Shown here piece after piece: positions 20,230 to 29,708 of a stretch of 64,000 bases of DNA. The position numbers and the translations under genes are program-made. The DNA comes from Chloroflexota bacterium. Lineage in GTDB: Bacteria; Chloroflexota; Anaerolineae; SpSt-313. Every line of letters begins with the position of its first letter. Position 1 is the stretch's first letter. The stretch is from contig JAKPJZ010000161.1 of NCBI GenBank assembly GCA_029553955.1, positions 62,001 to 126,000 of the forward strand, given 5' to 3'. The notes below the pieces were generated by a model. That model ran no database searches. It had not been told where the DNA came from and saw only the letters and a program-made list of their open reading frames with translations.

Positions 20230-21428
20230 TTGTCGCCGTTGGATGAGCTCAGGCTGGCCTGGCGCAACGTGGCGGGCAACCGCTTCCGCAGCGGGGCGGT
20301 CTTGGGCTGTGCGGCGGCCCTCGCCGGGCTGGCGCTGGCGACGGCGCTCCTGCTGAGTGGCGCGCAGCGGAGCCTGCAACTGGCGCGGGCGCGGCTGGGC
20401 GCCGATATTATCGCCGTGCCTGCGGGAGCGCAGCCTGGCGTGGAGGGCGCGCTGTTGATGGGCGTGCCCACGCAGGCCTGGATGCCGCGCGCGAACCTGG
20501 CGCGGATCGCCGCCATCCCCGGCGTAGCCGCCGTGTCGCCGCAGATGTATCTCGCGTCGCTCTCGAGGGCGTCGTGCTGTGCAGTGTCGGAGATGTTGCT
20601 GGTGGCCTACGACCCCGAGAGCGATTTTGCCGTCGCGCCCTGGCTGGCACGCAGCCTGGGGCGCGGCCTGGTGCTCGGCGAGGCTGTCGGCGGCAGCAGC
20701 GTGTTCGTGCCTGAAGGGGAGGAGGCCATCCGCCTCTACGGCTATGACGTGCGGCTGAGGGGCAACTTGGAGCCGACGGGCACCAACCTCGACCGCAGCC
20801 TGTTCTTCACCTTCGAGACCGCCGCCGAGATGGCACGGCTCTCGCACGGCCAGGCCGAGCGGCCGCTCGAAATCCCGCCCGACAGCATCTCGGCAGCGCT
20901 GGTCAAGGTGGCGCCGGGCAGCGATGCGCGGCTGGTGGCGCTGACCATCCTGCAGGAGGTGCCGGGAGTGACGCCGCTCGAGGGCGCGGATATGCTCCGC
21001 TCCTTTCGCGGCCAGATAGCGGGCCTCTTGCGCACGCTGCTGGCGCTGTTGGGGCTCACGCTGGGCGCCTCGCTGTTGCTGCTGGCGCTGGTCTTTTCTC
21101 TGGCGGCGCACGAGCGGCGGCGCGAGATCGCGCTGCTGCGCGCGCTGGGGGCGAGCGCGGGCGCGGTCTGCCGCATGTTGCTCGCGGAGGCGGGCTTGCG
21201 GCAGGGGGCGCCGCGCTGGGGAGCGCACTGGCCACGCTGTGCCTCGCTCTGTTCCGGGGCCTGATTGCGTCGTCACTCGCGATGCCTTTTCTTTTGCCGC
21301 CGTTGGGCGCCCTGTTCGTGCTCGCCGCCGGTTGTGTGGCCGTGGCTGTGGTGGGGGTAGCGCTGGCGGCGCTCGCGCCGGCGCTGTGGATCAGCCGCCA
21401 ACAGCCGGCCATGGCGATGAGGGAGTGA
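20230..21428 (+). pseudogene. FtsX-like ABC transporter permease, frameshifted near its 3' end
   Basis: From the TTG start (SPLDELRLAWRNVAGNRFRSG) the frame encodes an N-terminal helix, a large extracytoplasmic MacB-type domain and two further helices ending near AGLRQGAPR. It then loses similarity and stops at 21264. The last transmembrane helix and end (LFVLAAGCVAVAVVGVALAA to SRQQPAMAMRE) continue in the -1 frame to TGA 21428. The switch falls in a run of five G at 21204-21208, and one extra G would restore a protein of about 400 residues. This may be real decay, an assembly homopolymer error or slippage. The ATPase partner is not next to it. Confidence 0.75.
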
Positions 21429-21949
21429 GCGTGCTGCGCCGCGCGCTTGCGCTCTGGGCGCTGCTCCACCTGGCGAGCTGCGCGGCGGGCGGCGCGGCGG
21501 CCTTTGCGCAGACGCAGACGCTCCCCGGCGGCACGGCGACGTTGAGCATGGCCGAGTACCCCCCGCCGACGATGCGGCGCACAACGTTGCGGCTGGCGCT
21601 CAGCGACGTGCAGGGGCGACCCCTGGCGGGCGCGCGCGTGTGCCTGGACCTCGACATGCCCGACTGCCCAGCCATGCCGCTGAACCGGCCGCAGGCGGTG
21701 GAGGTGGCGCCGGGGACGTATGAGGCGGCAGCCCTCTTTGCCATGGCGGGCTACTGGCAGGCGCGGGTGGAGGTGGAAGGCGAGGGAGAGGCAGGTGTAC
21801 ACGTTCTACCTCAGGGTCAAGTAGGGTGGAGCGCCGGGCAGCGACCGGGCCTATCCGCGCCTTGGGCATTGAGCTCAGATTCCGCGCGCCAACAGGTCAA
21901 GGCGCTCAAGCGCCAACCACGAACAGGAGGGAGGCGATCTGAGCAGTGA
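21425..21949 (+). CDS. YtkA/FixH-like exported protein, possibly frameshifted
   Basis: A GTG start overlaps the permease stop. The N-terminus is a signal peptide or lipoprotein-like segment (ALWALLHLASCAAGGAAAF). A beta-rich domain follows (TTLRLALSDVQGRPLAGARV, then GTYEAAALFAMAGYWQARVEV) of the type in YtkA/FixH proteins. After about residue 118 the open frame runs through a half family B repeat to 21949. The +1 frame instead gives VYTFYLRVK and a stop at 21824, a far more natural ending. I therefore suspect a one-base insertion near 21780-21795. Members are periplasmic and often linked to copper. Confidence 0.6.
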   Translation: MSVLRRALALWALLHLASCAAGGAAAFAQTQTLPGGTATLSMAEYPPPTMRRTTLRLALSDVQGRPLAGARVCLDLDMPDCPAMPLNRPQAVEVAPGTYEAAALFAMAGYWQARVEVEGEGEAGVHVLPQGQVGWSAGQRPGLSAPWALSSDSARQQVKALKRQPRTGGRRSEQ

Positions 21950-22649
21950 TACCCTTGGCGAGCACGCTGGGGGCGCTGTTGCTGAGTGGGCTGGTGGGGA
22001 GCGTGGGGCACTGCCTGGGCATGTGTGGGCCGCTGGCGCTGCTGGTGGGCGTGCAGACGGCCGGCCAGCGGCGGCGCTGGCCGCGCCAGTTGCTCTTCCA
22101 CGGGGCGCGGGTGGCGATGTACGCGCTGCTGGGCGCGGTGGCGGGCGGCCTCGGCGGCTTTGTCGCGATCGCCGAGGGGGTGAGCGCGGCCACGGGGGCG
22201 CTGAGCGTGGCGCTGGGGCTGGCGACGGCAGCGCTGGGCGCGGGCTATGTGGGCTGGCGGCCGCCGGCGCGCCTGGAGGGGCGGGCGGGGCTGTGAGCCG
22301 GGGCATGCAGTGGGCGCTCAAGCGGGGCGGCGCGGCAGGCATGGCGCTCTTGGGGGCGCTGAGCGGGCTCTTGCCCTGCTGCCTGGTGTATGGTGCGCTG
22401 CTCGTAGCCGGCTCGACGGCGGGGGCGCTGCCCGGCGCGCTCAACATGGTCCTCTTCGGCGCAGGCACGCTGCCGGCGCTGCTCGCCGCGGGGCTGGGGG
22501 CAGGGCGGCTGGGCGTGCGGGCGCGCCAGGCCCTCAGCCGCGCCGCCGGGGCGCTGATGGTGCTGGTGGGGCTGCAGCTCGCGGCGCGCGGGCTGGCCGA
22601 GCTGCATGTGGTGCCGCACCTGGAGGTGGGCGGACTGGTCTTCTGGTAG
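21946..22649 (+). pseudogene. sulfite exporter TauE/SafE-like (DsbD_2) membrane protein, split
   Basis: The first part, 21946-22296, has GHCLGMCGPLALLVG, the cysteine motif of this heavy-metal/thiol family, and three helices. The second part, in the -1 frame from GTG 22293 or ATG 22305 to 22649, has SGLLPCCLVYGALLVAGS, the second half motif, and the remaining helices. The two overlap by GTGA. Full-length relatives are single proteins of about 220-240 residues, the sum of the two parts. One extra G in the run at 22287-22290 would join them. Either a frameshift or a translationally coupled split protein fits. It is the last gene of the 19.8-22.6 kb cluster. Confidence 0.7.
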
Positions 22650-22669
22650 ACGGGTACGGCACAGATGGC

Positions 22670-22769
22670 AGGCGAGCCTGAGCGCCTTGACCCCGCGGAT
22701 TTGGCGCCGCATGCACAGCTGGCGCCGGGCTGGGGGGCAAGGCGCTCAAGCGCCGGCTACGAACCTGGC
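22670..22769. repeat. family B element, diverged left arm
   Basis: GAGCGCCTTGACCCCGCGGA on the left pairs with the right arm ending GCTACGAACC. The outer part of the left arm has been lost or mutated. A single arm of the same family lies at 21895-21924, inside the open frame of the YtkA-like gene. It sits between the convergent TauE-like and MttB-like genes. Confidence 0.7.
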
Positions 22770-22803
22770 CGCCCGCTTCAGATAAGCAAGGCACCGGGCG
22801 ATT

Positions 22804-24279
22804 TCAGCGCGCTGCTGGCGCGGACCTCACCTCACGCTGCTCGGCCTCGGCCAGTATCGCCTGGATCTTGGCGTTGATTGCGTCGGCGAGTGGCTCGGGC
22901 TGGTGGTTGTGCAGGATGTGGCGCAGCCGCTCGGCGATACGCTGTTCCATGCTCTTGGCCCCCTGCTCGTGCCAGATGGCGTAGGGGTTGCGGTCCATGA
23001 GCGTGGGCACCCACAGCTCCTTGCGGCAGAGGGCGACCGACTCCGGCTCGGCGATGAAGAACTGGCCGGGGCCAACCTCGTCGATGAGGTCCATCATGAT
23101 GGTGTCGGCGTTGACGACGATGCCGCGCATGATGCGCTTGGCCATGGCGATGGCCTCGTCGATGAGCACGAGCAGCGGCAGCGAGCCGGTGTCGGCGCAG
23201 TCGAGGAAGCCCAGGTCGTGCACCATGGCGGCGCCGCTGAGCGCCGACATGAGCACCTGGAAGGAGCACTCCATGGCGGCCTGCGAGTCGAGCAGCTTGC
23301 TCTCGGAGGCGCCGCCGGTGCCCATGAAGGGCACCTCCAGGTAGCGGCAAAGGTCCGACGCTGCGGCAGCGTGCAGGCTCATCTCGGGCCCGCCGTAGGC
23401 CGGGCGGGCGGTGCGCAGGTCCATGGGCTGGGGCGCCGAGCCGATGACCGTGGGCGCGCCCCGCCGCTTGAGCTGGATGATGGCGAGCCCGCTGAGCGCC
23501 GTGGCCAGGAAGATGACCATGGTGGCGGCCCCGGTGGCCGGCGCGCGCAGCCCCATGGTGGGTCCGCCGAGGTAGATGACAGGGATACCGTGTTCGGCGG
23601 CCCAGAACACATCGGCCAGGTCGTTGTCGGCGTGGCGCAGCGGCGTCTCAAAGGTGGCAAAGAAGGCGAAGCGAGGCCGCAGGCGCAGGGCCTCCTCGCC
23701 GCCCGCCACCGCCGTTGCGATGCGATAGATGTCGGCCACGTTCTGCGGCTTGTAGCCCCAGGCCACGATCGGCTTGGTGGTGTTGGCCACCAGCTCGGCG
23801 AACTCGTAGACCGGGGCCAACTGCGGCGTGACGTCGTCTATCAGCCCGAGGCCGATGCAGTAGTCGATGTTCTCGAGCGCATCGCAGAGGCGAGCCGTGA
23901 GCGTGCAGTCGCTGCGGCGCGACCGGCGCCGCTCGCCAGTCTCTGGGTCGATAAAGTTGGTGCAGGTCAGCCCGGGGCCAAAGGTCACCTTGCCCTGGGC
24001 TACCGGCATGGGGCGACGCCCATCGCGGTCCCACAAGGTGAAGGCGCGAGGGGTGCTCGCCAGGGCATCCTGGATGATGTGCGCCGGGATGCGCACGCGG
24101 TCGTCGGGGCCCAGGTGCGCCCCTGCCGCCGCAAGCAGCTCCCTGGCCTCATCGTTGCGCACCTGCACGCCTACGCGCTCGAGGCACTGCAGCGCCGCCA
24201 GGAACAGCTCACGGCACTGCGCATCGGAGAGCACGCGGAACTGCGGAGTCTGCCGGTCGGCATAGTTGGAAACGATCAT
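22804..24279 (-). CDS. trimethylamine methyltransferase (MttB) family protein, non-pyrrolysine
   Basis: A 491-residue TIM-barrel methyltransferase of the MttB superfamily. LERVGVQVRNDEARELL near residue 33, then GLTCTNFIDPETGERR, and late LDSQAAMECSFQ and IMRGIVVNADTI are family segments. There is no in-frame amber codon, so it belongs to the non-pyrrolysine branch, whose studied members demethylate quaternary amines such as glycine betaine, proline betaine or carnitine. It lies nine bases after a PLP enzyme gene at the end of the leftward operon. A second homologue and the corrinoid protein are on the other side of the GntR gene. The substrate is not determined. Confidence 0.85.
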   Translation of the reverse strand: MIVSNYADRQTPQFRVLSDAQCRELFLAALQCLERVGVQVRNDEARELLAAAGAHLGPDDRVRIPAHIIQDALASTPRAFTLWDRDGRRPMPVAQGKVTFGPGLTCTNFIDPETGERRRSRRSDCTLTARLCDALENIDYCIGLGLIDDVTPQLAPVYEFAELVANTTKPIVAWGYKPQNVADIYRIATAVAGGEEALRLRPRFAFFATFETPLRHADNDLADVFWAAEHGIPVIYLGGPTMGLRAPATGAATMVIFLATALSGLAIIQLKRRGAPTVIGSAPQPMDLRTARPAYGGPEMSLHAAAASDLCRYLEVPFMGTGGASESKLLDSQAAMECSFQVLMSALSGAAMVHDLGFLDCADTGSLPLLVLIDEAIAMAKRIMRGIVVNADTIMMDLIDEVGPGQFFIAEPESVALCRKELWVPTLMDRNPYAIWHEQGAKSMEQRIAERLRHILHNHQPEPLADAINAKIQAILAEAEQREVRSAPAAR

Positions 24280-24288
24280 GGGCTCCCC

Positions 24289-25548
24289 CTAGCGACAGGC
24301 CTTGAGTGCCTGGTCCAGGTCATCCTTGATGTCCTCGACGTTTTCCACGCCCACCGACATGCGCATGGTGCCCCAGCCGATGCCGAGGGCGGCCAGCTCC
24401 TCGTCGTTGAGCCAGTGATGGGTGCTCGTGGCGGGATGGATGCAGATAGAGAACACATCGCCCAGCGAAGTGGAGGCCATGACGACCTTGAGGGCATCCA
24501 TGAAGCGGAAGGCCTTGGCCTTGTCGCAGCCGGCGATGTCAAAGCTGACCATGCCACCGAACTGGTCACCACGCAGGATGCGCTTGGCGACGTCGTGTTG
24601 CGGGTGGCTGGCCAGGCCCGGGTAGCGCACGCGCTCGATCAGCGGGTGGCTTTCGAGGAAGCGGGCGATCGCCATGGCGTTGGCGCAGTGCCGCTCCATG
24701 CGCAGGGCAAAGGTCTTGATGCCACGGAGCGCCAGGAAGGCCTCGTTGGGCCCCAGGGAACAACCGGTCTGGATCAGCATGTCGCGCAGGCGGTCAAAGT
24801 TCTCGAGGTGGCAGCTCACCGAGCCGGCGAGGACGTCGGCATGGCCCGAGAGGTACTTGCTCACCGAGTGCGTTACATAAGCGGCACCGACTGTGAACGG
24901 CTTGAACAGATAGGGCGTGGTAAAGGTGTTGTCGACGATCACCGCGGCCCCATAGCGGTGCGCAATGTCGATCACCGCCGGCGCATCGACGACCTTGGTG
25001 AGCGGGTTGGTCACGGCCTCAAAGTAGACGATGGCCGGCTTTTCGCGGCGGATTGTGTCTTCCACCTTGTCGAGGTCCGTCATCTCCATGAGCATGGTGT
25101 GCGTGCCCAGGGCCGGGAAGATGTTCTCGATCATTGTGTACACGCTGCCGTAGACGTCGCTGGAGCAGAGGATCATCCCTTCCTTGCCCGCACCGGCGGT
25201 CAGCAGCGCGAGGTGGCTTGCGGCCATGCCCGAGGCGCAGACGTGGGTGGCATCGGCGCCTTCCAGGGTCGAGATGGCGCGCTCCAGCGCCGTGCTCGTC
25301 GGGGAGCCGCCGCGCGAGTAGGTGTAGCCCGGCTTGCGGTAGTAGACGCGGTCGTCGCGCTCCTGGATGGTGTCGTAAAAGTACTCGGTGCCGTTATAGA
25401 TGGGGGTGCTCGACGTCCAAAAGTCCTGCTTCTCCCAGCGCTCGCCGGCGTGCAGGCACTGGGTCTCCAGCGCCTTGTCGGCATAGCGCGGGTCGGCCTT
25501 GCGCAGCTCGGCGTGGGCAGGCTTTTTGGAGTACTTCCACTTGGCCAT
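24289..25548 (-). CDS. Cys/Met metabolism PLP-dependent enzyme (cystathionine gamma-synthase/lyase family)
   Basis: A 419-residue fold-type I PLP enzyme. CASGMAASHLAL near residue 95 is the phosphate-binding region. IVDNTFTTPYLFKP near 195 holds the cofactor-binding aspartate. THSVSKYLSGHADV near 220 contains the Schiff-base lysine, and GCSLGPNEAFLALRGIKTF matches the family. ATG 25548 (MAKWKYSKKP) has GGAGAAGG in front. Members act on cystathionine, homocysteine-type or methionine substrates by gamma or beta elimination/replacement. Within this operon it may process a sulfur-containing or amino-acid part of the imported compound, but that is an inference. Confidence 0.85.
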   Translation of the reverse strand: MAKWKYSKKPAHAELRKADPRYADKALETQCLHAGERWEKQDFWTSSTPIYNGTEYFYDTIQERDDRVYYRKPGYTYSRGGSPTSTALERAISTLEGADATHVCASGMAASHLALLTAGAGKEGMILCSSDVYGSVYTMIENIFPALGTHTMLMEMTDLDKVEDTIRREKPAIVYFEAVTNPLTKVVDAPAVIDIAHRYGAAVIVDNTFTTPYLFKPFTVGAAYVTHSVSKYLSGHADVLAGSVSCHLENFDRLRDMLIQTGCSLGPNEAFLALRGIKTFALRMERHCANAMAIARFLESHPLIERVRYPGLASHPQHDVAKRILRGDQFGGMVSFDIAGCDKAKAFRFMDALKVVMASTSLGDVFSICIHPATSTHHWLNDEELAALGIGWGTMRMSVGVENVEDIKDDLDQALKACR

Positions 25549-25615
25549 GATACCTTCTCCTCGATTGCACGGCGGGGTCCTGGCCCGCCTTGGTTTTGCT
25601 GCGGGTTCAATACTA

Positions 25616-25755
25616 GGTCGTGTTCGCAAACCGCCGTGGTCTAGGGCCTTGTGCCCGTTTGGCCTCGCCATGGCGCCAGATGCGCCGCCGGCGATGCCCA
25701 CGAAGCCGCCTACGGCGGCCAAGGGGGGCTAGGCTACTGGTTTGCGAACACGACC
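25616..25755. mobile_element. MITE-like hairpin with 17-bp perfect ends (family G1)
   Basis: GGTCGTGTTCGCAAACC at 25616-25632 is perfectly complementary to 25739-25755. The interior shares CTAGGGCCTTGTGCCCGTTT and a GGGGGGCTA.GCTAC end with the neighbouring element at 25906-26022. Just beyond it, 25756-25800 resembles the flank seen beside the palindrome at 47515-47600 in inverted orientation. The 473-base gap 25549-26021 holds no gene that I can support. Confidence 0.75.
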
Positions 25756-25905
25756 CACAACCGTACATGACCGCAGAGTCGTGGCATCAGTGCGCGGAGC
25801 GGGCGAGCCGGCTGTTGCCGAATGCCCGGACGCCAAGAACGGTTGTGGCATTAAGCCGCACTACATGGTATGGCGAGGGGGCGACAGCTCCCAGAACAGC
25901 CCTAC

Positions 25906-26022
25906 GGCCCGGTGGCCTAGAGCCTATCCGGAAAGTCGCGTAGCCTAGGGCCTTGTGCCCGTTTTGCCGCGCCACGGGGGGCTATGCTACGGCTTTTCGG
26001 TTAGGCTCTAGGTCACCGGGCC
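25906..26022. mobile_element. MITE-like element with 25-bp inverted ends (family G2), abutting the prpD stop codon
   Basis: GGCCCGGTGGCCTAGAGCC at the left and its near complement at the right (two mismatches in 25) enclose the same TAGGGCCTTGTGCCCGTTT core as family G1. The right terminal base is the last base of the TAG stop codon of the MmgE/PrpD gene. Confidence 0.75.
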
Positions 26023-27359
26023 TACAATGCCCGCGCCAGGGCACGGGCGCTGGGCAGGCTTTCGAACTCGCGGACCAGGCGCAGCAAATGCTCGGCCGTC
26101 TCGCCGGGGACGACGTAGGCGGCGAGCCAGCGGAACTTGGCCTCCAGCAGTTCGTCATCCCACGACGGCGATTCGCGGTCGACGATGCCGGAGTCGAAGC
26201 TGCGGCCATCGGTCAGGGTGACCTGGGCACGGCTGGCGATGCGGGCGTCGGGCGAGGTGACGCCGCGGGCGCGCAGCCGGTACATGCGGTTGATCTCGGG
26301 ATCCTCGACGACCTCGATGCGGCCGATGAGGTCGTTGAGCGCGGGGTCGTCGAGGCGCGGCTCGAGCACCTGGTCGGGGCCCACCTGGCCGTCGAGGAGC
26401 ATGGTGGCCAGCGGCCACTTGATGCTGAACTGGGCCTCTTCGGTCGAAGTGGGGGGCTGCTGCCAGAGCCGCCAGCCCTCGTGAAAGGTGTGCAGCCGGA
26501 TGCGTGCGATCTCGGAGACGCGAATGCCGTGGCTGCGCAGCAGCTTGAGGGTGGCATGGATGGCTGCGTGGCCCCACGCGCACGAGCACCAGCGCTTGCG
26601 GTTCACGCCGCCCTCGGCAAGAGAGTAGCGACTGCCCAGGTCGGCCACCCAGTCGCGGTACTCATCAAAGCCGAGGATGCTGGGGATGCCCGTAAAGCCG
26701 CGCGCGGCCAACTCGGCCGAGGTAACGCCGTGCATCGCGCCCCAGCCGATGCCGTGCTTGACCATCGCCGGGCGGTCGATATCGCGCATCATGGGCGCAT
26801 TGGGGGCCAGGTACTCGGCGATGCCCAGGGCATGCTGCACCTGGCCGGCGTCGAGCCCCAGCAGCCGGGCACTCGCCGCCGCGCAGGCCACCGAGCCCCA
26901 GGAGGCACAGGCCTGGTAGGTCTCGTGATGGCTGTGCCAGGCGCGCGCGGTACGGATGGCGATCTCGTAGCCGACCACCAGGGCCTCGAGCAGCGCCTTG
27001 CCGCCGGCGTCGACCTTCTCGGCCACCGCCAGGGCAGCCGGGAAGAGCTGCGCCCCGGGGTGGCCGCGGGTATAGACGGCGTCGTCGTCGATATCCAGGG
27101 CGTTGGCGGCGCAGCCATTGGCAAAGGCGGCGCCGGCCGCCTGGGCACGGCGACCTGCGAGCAGAACAGTGGCCTCATCGCCACGCCAGGTGTCGGCGGC
27201 GTAGGCGGCGGCGATGCGGCCGACGCGAGTCAGTGTGCCGGCGAGCAGCGCGCCCAGGCTGTCGAGCAGGCACAGCCGTGCCTGCCGGCGCACCGGCTCG
27301 GGCAGAGACTCCCAACGCAGGCCGACGATGAACTGGGCCGCGTGTTCGTTGCCGTCCAT
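26022..27359 (-). CDS. MmgE/PrpD family protein
   Basis: A 445-residue protein of the MmgE/PrpD family (2-methylcitrate dehydratase, cis-aconitate decarboxylase and relatives). LLDSLGALLAGTLTRVGRIA near residue 30, AANALDIDDDAVYTRGHPGA near 85 and KRWCSCAWGHAAIHATL near 260 are family hallmarks, including the histidine of the GHPG motif. ATG 27359 has AAGGGG upstream. Such proteins in transporter operons often act on small di- or tricarboxylic or related polar acids, so the actual reaction here is open. The gene follows the fused ATPase by 107 bases. Its stop codon touches a MITE-like element. Confidence 0.85.
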   Translation of the reverse strand: MDGNEHAAQFIVGLRWESLPEPVRRQARLCLLDSLGALLAGTLTRVGRIAAAYAADTWRGDEATVLLAGRRAQAAGAAFANGCAANALDIDDDAVYTRGHPGAQLFPAALAVAEKVDAGGKALLEALVVGYEIAIRTARAWHSHHETYQACASWGSVACAAASARLLGLDAGQVQHALGIAEYLAPNAPMMRDIDRPAMVKHGIGWGAMHGVTSAELAARGFTGIPSILGFDEYRDWVADLGSRYSLAEGGVNRKRWCSCAWGHAAIHATLKLLRSHGIRVSEIARIRLHTFHEGWRLWQQPPTSTEEAQFSIKWPLATMLLDGQVGPDQVLEPRLDDPALNDLIGRIEVVEDPEINRMYRLRARGVTSPDARIASRAQVTLTDGRSFDSGIVDRESPSWDDELLEAKFRWLAAYVVPGETAEHLLRLVREFESLPSARALARAL

Positions 27360-27466
27360 GGCCTTGACCCCTTATGACAGTTGGCGCCGGGTTGACGCGC
27401 CTTTGGCCGCCAAAGACGGCCTGCGTGCCCAGGGACGTCGCCCATCAAGACCGATGCGGCGAACCA

Positions 27467-29566
27467 CTAGGCTCGCGAGCCTCGCCGCCCCGCCACGGTG
27501 AATACGGGTTCCACCCGGCGTAGTTCGGCGAGCGCGATATGGCAGTAGATGCGATGGCCGTTGCCCGCGTCCTGTTCGGGCGGCTCCTCCCGCTCGCAGA
27601 TGGCGCCCAGCTTGCGCGGGCAGCGGGTGTGGAAGTGGCACCCGGTGGGCGGGTTCAGCGCGCTCGGGACGGTGCCCTCGAGCCGGATGCGTTTCTGGTC
27701 GGCATCGGGGTCGGCCACGGGCACGGCCGAGAGCAAGGCCTCGGTGTAGGGGTGGTAGGGTGGGGCGTAGATCGCCTCAGCCGGGCCGATCTCACAGACC
27801 TTGCCCAGGTACATGACGGCCACATAGTCGGAGAAGAAGCGCACCACGCTCAGGTCGTGCGAGATGAAGGCCAGCGCGGTGCCATACTCGCGCTGCACTT
27901 CGAGCAGCAGGTTGAGGATTGAGGCCTGCACCGACACGTCGAGCGCCGACACCGGTTCATCACAGATGACGAGCTCGGGGTAGGTGGCGATGGCGCGGGC
28001 GATGGCCACGCGCTGTTTCTGCCCACCCGAGAGCTGGCGTGGTTGGCGGTGGTAGTAGCTCTCGTCGAGCTTGACGGCGCGCAAGAGCCTGACCACCTCT
28101 GCATGCACCTTGGCGGCAGGCACCTTTTTCATGCGGCGCAGTGGTCGCGAGATCTGGTAGCCCACTGGGAACGACGGGTTCAGGGTCGAGTCGGGGTTTT
28201 GGAACACCATCTGCAGCTCTTTGGTGATCTCGAAGGCGCGCTGCGAGGCCGGCGACGAGATATCGACGCCCAGGAACTCGAGCCGGCCCGAGGTGGGGGC
28301 CTCGAGGCCGACGATGGTGCGCGCCAGCGTGCTCTTGCCGCAGCCCGACTCGCCAACGATGCCCAATGTGGCCCCTTTGGGCAGCTCCAGGCTGACTCCG
28401 TCGACGGCCCTGACGTGCCGTTTGCGGCCCAGGCCGACAAGGCTGAGCAGCGAGGTCGACTCCTGCTCATAGTAGGTGCGGACGCTGTCGAGCTTGAGCA
28501 GGGGCGCTGCGCTCGCGGCGCGCGCCGGTGCAGTGAACTCGGGTGCCTTGGGGTGAGGCAGCCCGCCGGCCGCCAGTTCATCGGCGAAATGGCAGCGCAC
28601 AACGTGGCCCGGACGCACCTCGCGCACGGTGGGGCGCTCGGCCCGGCAGCGGTCACGCGCCATGTCGCAGCGGGGCTCGAAGAGGCAGCCCGAGGGGAGA
28701 CGATCGAGCCGCGGCACCTGGCCGCGGATGGGCGTGAGGTAGCTCGACTCTTTGCTGGCGCCCAGTTGCGGGATGCAGCGCAGCAGGCCCGCGGTATAGG
28801 GGTGGAGCGGCGCCGCAAAGACCTCGGCGACTGGCGCTCGCTCGACCATCTCGCCCGAGTACATGATGCCGACCCGGCTGCAGACGCGCGCCACGACCCC
28901 CAGGTTGTGGCTGATGTAGAGGATCGCCGTCTGCAGCTCGCGGCGCAGCTCATCGATGAGATCGAGGACGGCCGCCTCCACCGTCACATCGAGCGCCGTG
29001 GTGGGCTCGTCCATGATGAGGAGCGCCGGGTTGTTGAGCAGCGCCATGGCGATGATGACCCGCTGCTGCTGCCCGCCGGAGAGCTGGTGGGGATAGCGCC
29101 GCATGATGAGCTCGGGGTCGGGCATGTAGACGCGCTTCAGCATCTCCAGGCAGCGCGCGCGGGCGGCGGCCGCGCGCATCTTTTGGTGCACGGTGAGCAC
29201 TTCGCTGAGCTGCTCACCGATGCGCAGGCAGGGGTTGAGGGCCTGCATGGGGTCCTGGTAGACCATAGAAATCTGGCTGCCGCGCAGTTGCTGCAGTTCG
29301 GCCTCACGCCGGCCTACGAGATCGCTGCCCTGGAAGACGATGCGTCCGGCGTCGATGTGCCCATTGCGCCCCAGCGAGTTGACGATGCTGAACGCCACCG
29401 TACTCTTGCCGCAGCCGGATTCGCCGACCAACCCGAAGGCCTCACCTTTCTCGATGTGACAGGTGACGTTCCTGACTGCGTTGACTTGGCCCTTGCGTGT
29501 CTGATAGGAAACGGCCAGGTCTTCGATGCTGATGACCGGCGCTCCCGAGGCATCATGGGATGTCAT
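27467..29566 (-). CDS. fused double-ATPase subunit of peptide/nickel-type ABC transporter (DppD-DppF fusion)
   Basis: A 699-residue protein with two complete ABC ATPase domains. Domain one has GLVGESGCGKSTVAFS near residue 37 and LSGGQQQRVIIAMAL near 160. Domain two has GIVGESGCGKSTLART near 405 and LSGGQKQRVAIARAI near 515. Each domain ends with the Cys-containing oligopeptide-transporter tail (CLFEPRCDMARDRC and CHFHTRCPRKLGAIC). It energises uptake through the two permeases encoded just upstream. Fusion of the DppD- and DppF-type subunits is a known variant, as in GsiA. It lies 142 bases after the DppC-type gene with no obvious gene between. Confidence 0.93.
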   Translation of the reverse strand: MTSHDASGAPVISIEDLAVSYQTRKGQVNAVRNVTCHIEKGEAFGLVGESGCGKSTVAFSIVNSLGRNGHIDAGRIVFQGSDLVGRREAELQQLRGSQISMVYQDPMQALNPCLRIGEQLSEVLTVHQKMRAAAARARCLEMLKRVYMPDPELIMRRYPHQLSGGQQQRVIIAMALLNNPALLIMDEPTTALDVTVEAAVLDLIDELRRELQTAILYISHNLGVVARVCSRVGIMYSGEMVERAPVAEVFAAPLHPYTAGLLRCIPQLGASKESSYLTPIRGQVPRLDRLPSGCLFEPRCDMARDRCRAERPTVREVRPGHVVRCHFADELAAGGLPHPKAPEFTAPARAASAAPLLKLDSVRTYYEQESTSLLSLVGLGRKRHVRAVDGVSLELPKGATLGIVGESGCGKSTLARTIVGLEAPTSGRLEFLGVDISSPASQRAFEITKELQMVFQNPDSTLNPSFPVGYQISRPLRRMKKVPAAKVHAEVVRLLRAVKLDESYYHRQPRQLSGGQKQRVAIARAIATYPELVICDEPVSALDVSVQASILNLLLEVQREYGTALAFISHDLSVVRFFSDYVAVMYLGKVCEIGPAEAIYAPPYHPYTEALLSAVPVADPDADQKRIRLEGTVPSALNPPTGCHFHTRCPRKLGAICEREEPPEQDAGNGHRIYCHIALAELRRVEPVFTVAGRRGSRA

Positions 29567-29708
29567 CCACTTGCTCCAAGGGTGATAGATCAGGTGCCCA
29601 ACATGCGATGCGGCGTGATCCTGCGTGCTCCGTCTATGGCGCTGCCCAGGATCAATGCCTCTCAGATAGCGCTGCCTTGAGAGGCACAGAGCGCCGGCAG
29701 CGCATCAG

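Noticed and set aside
21201-21212. Programmed -1 frameshift in the FtsX-like gene
   Set aside because: The G5 run could slip, but no downstream stimulatory structure was identified. A second break of the same direction in a nearby gene makes sequence error or decay more likely.
22804-24279. Pyrrolysine-containing MttB
   Set aside because: No in-frame TAG interrupts either MttB-like gene and no pyl genes are visible, so both belong to the non-pyrrolysine group.
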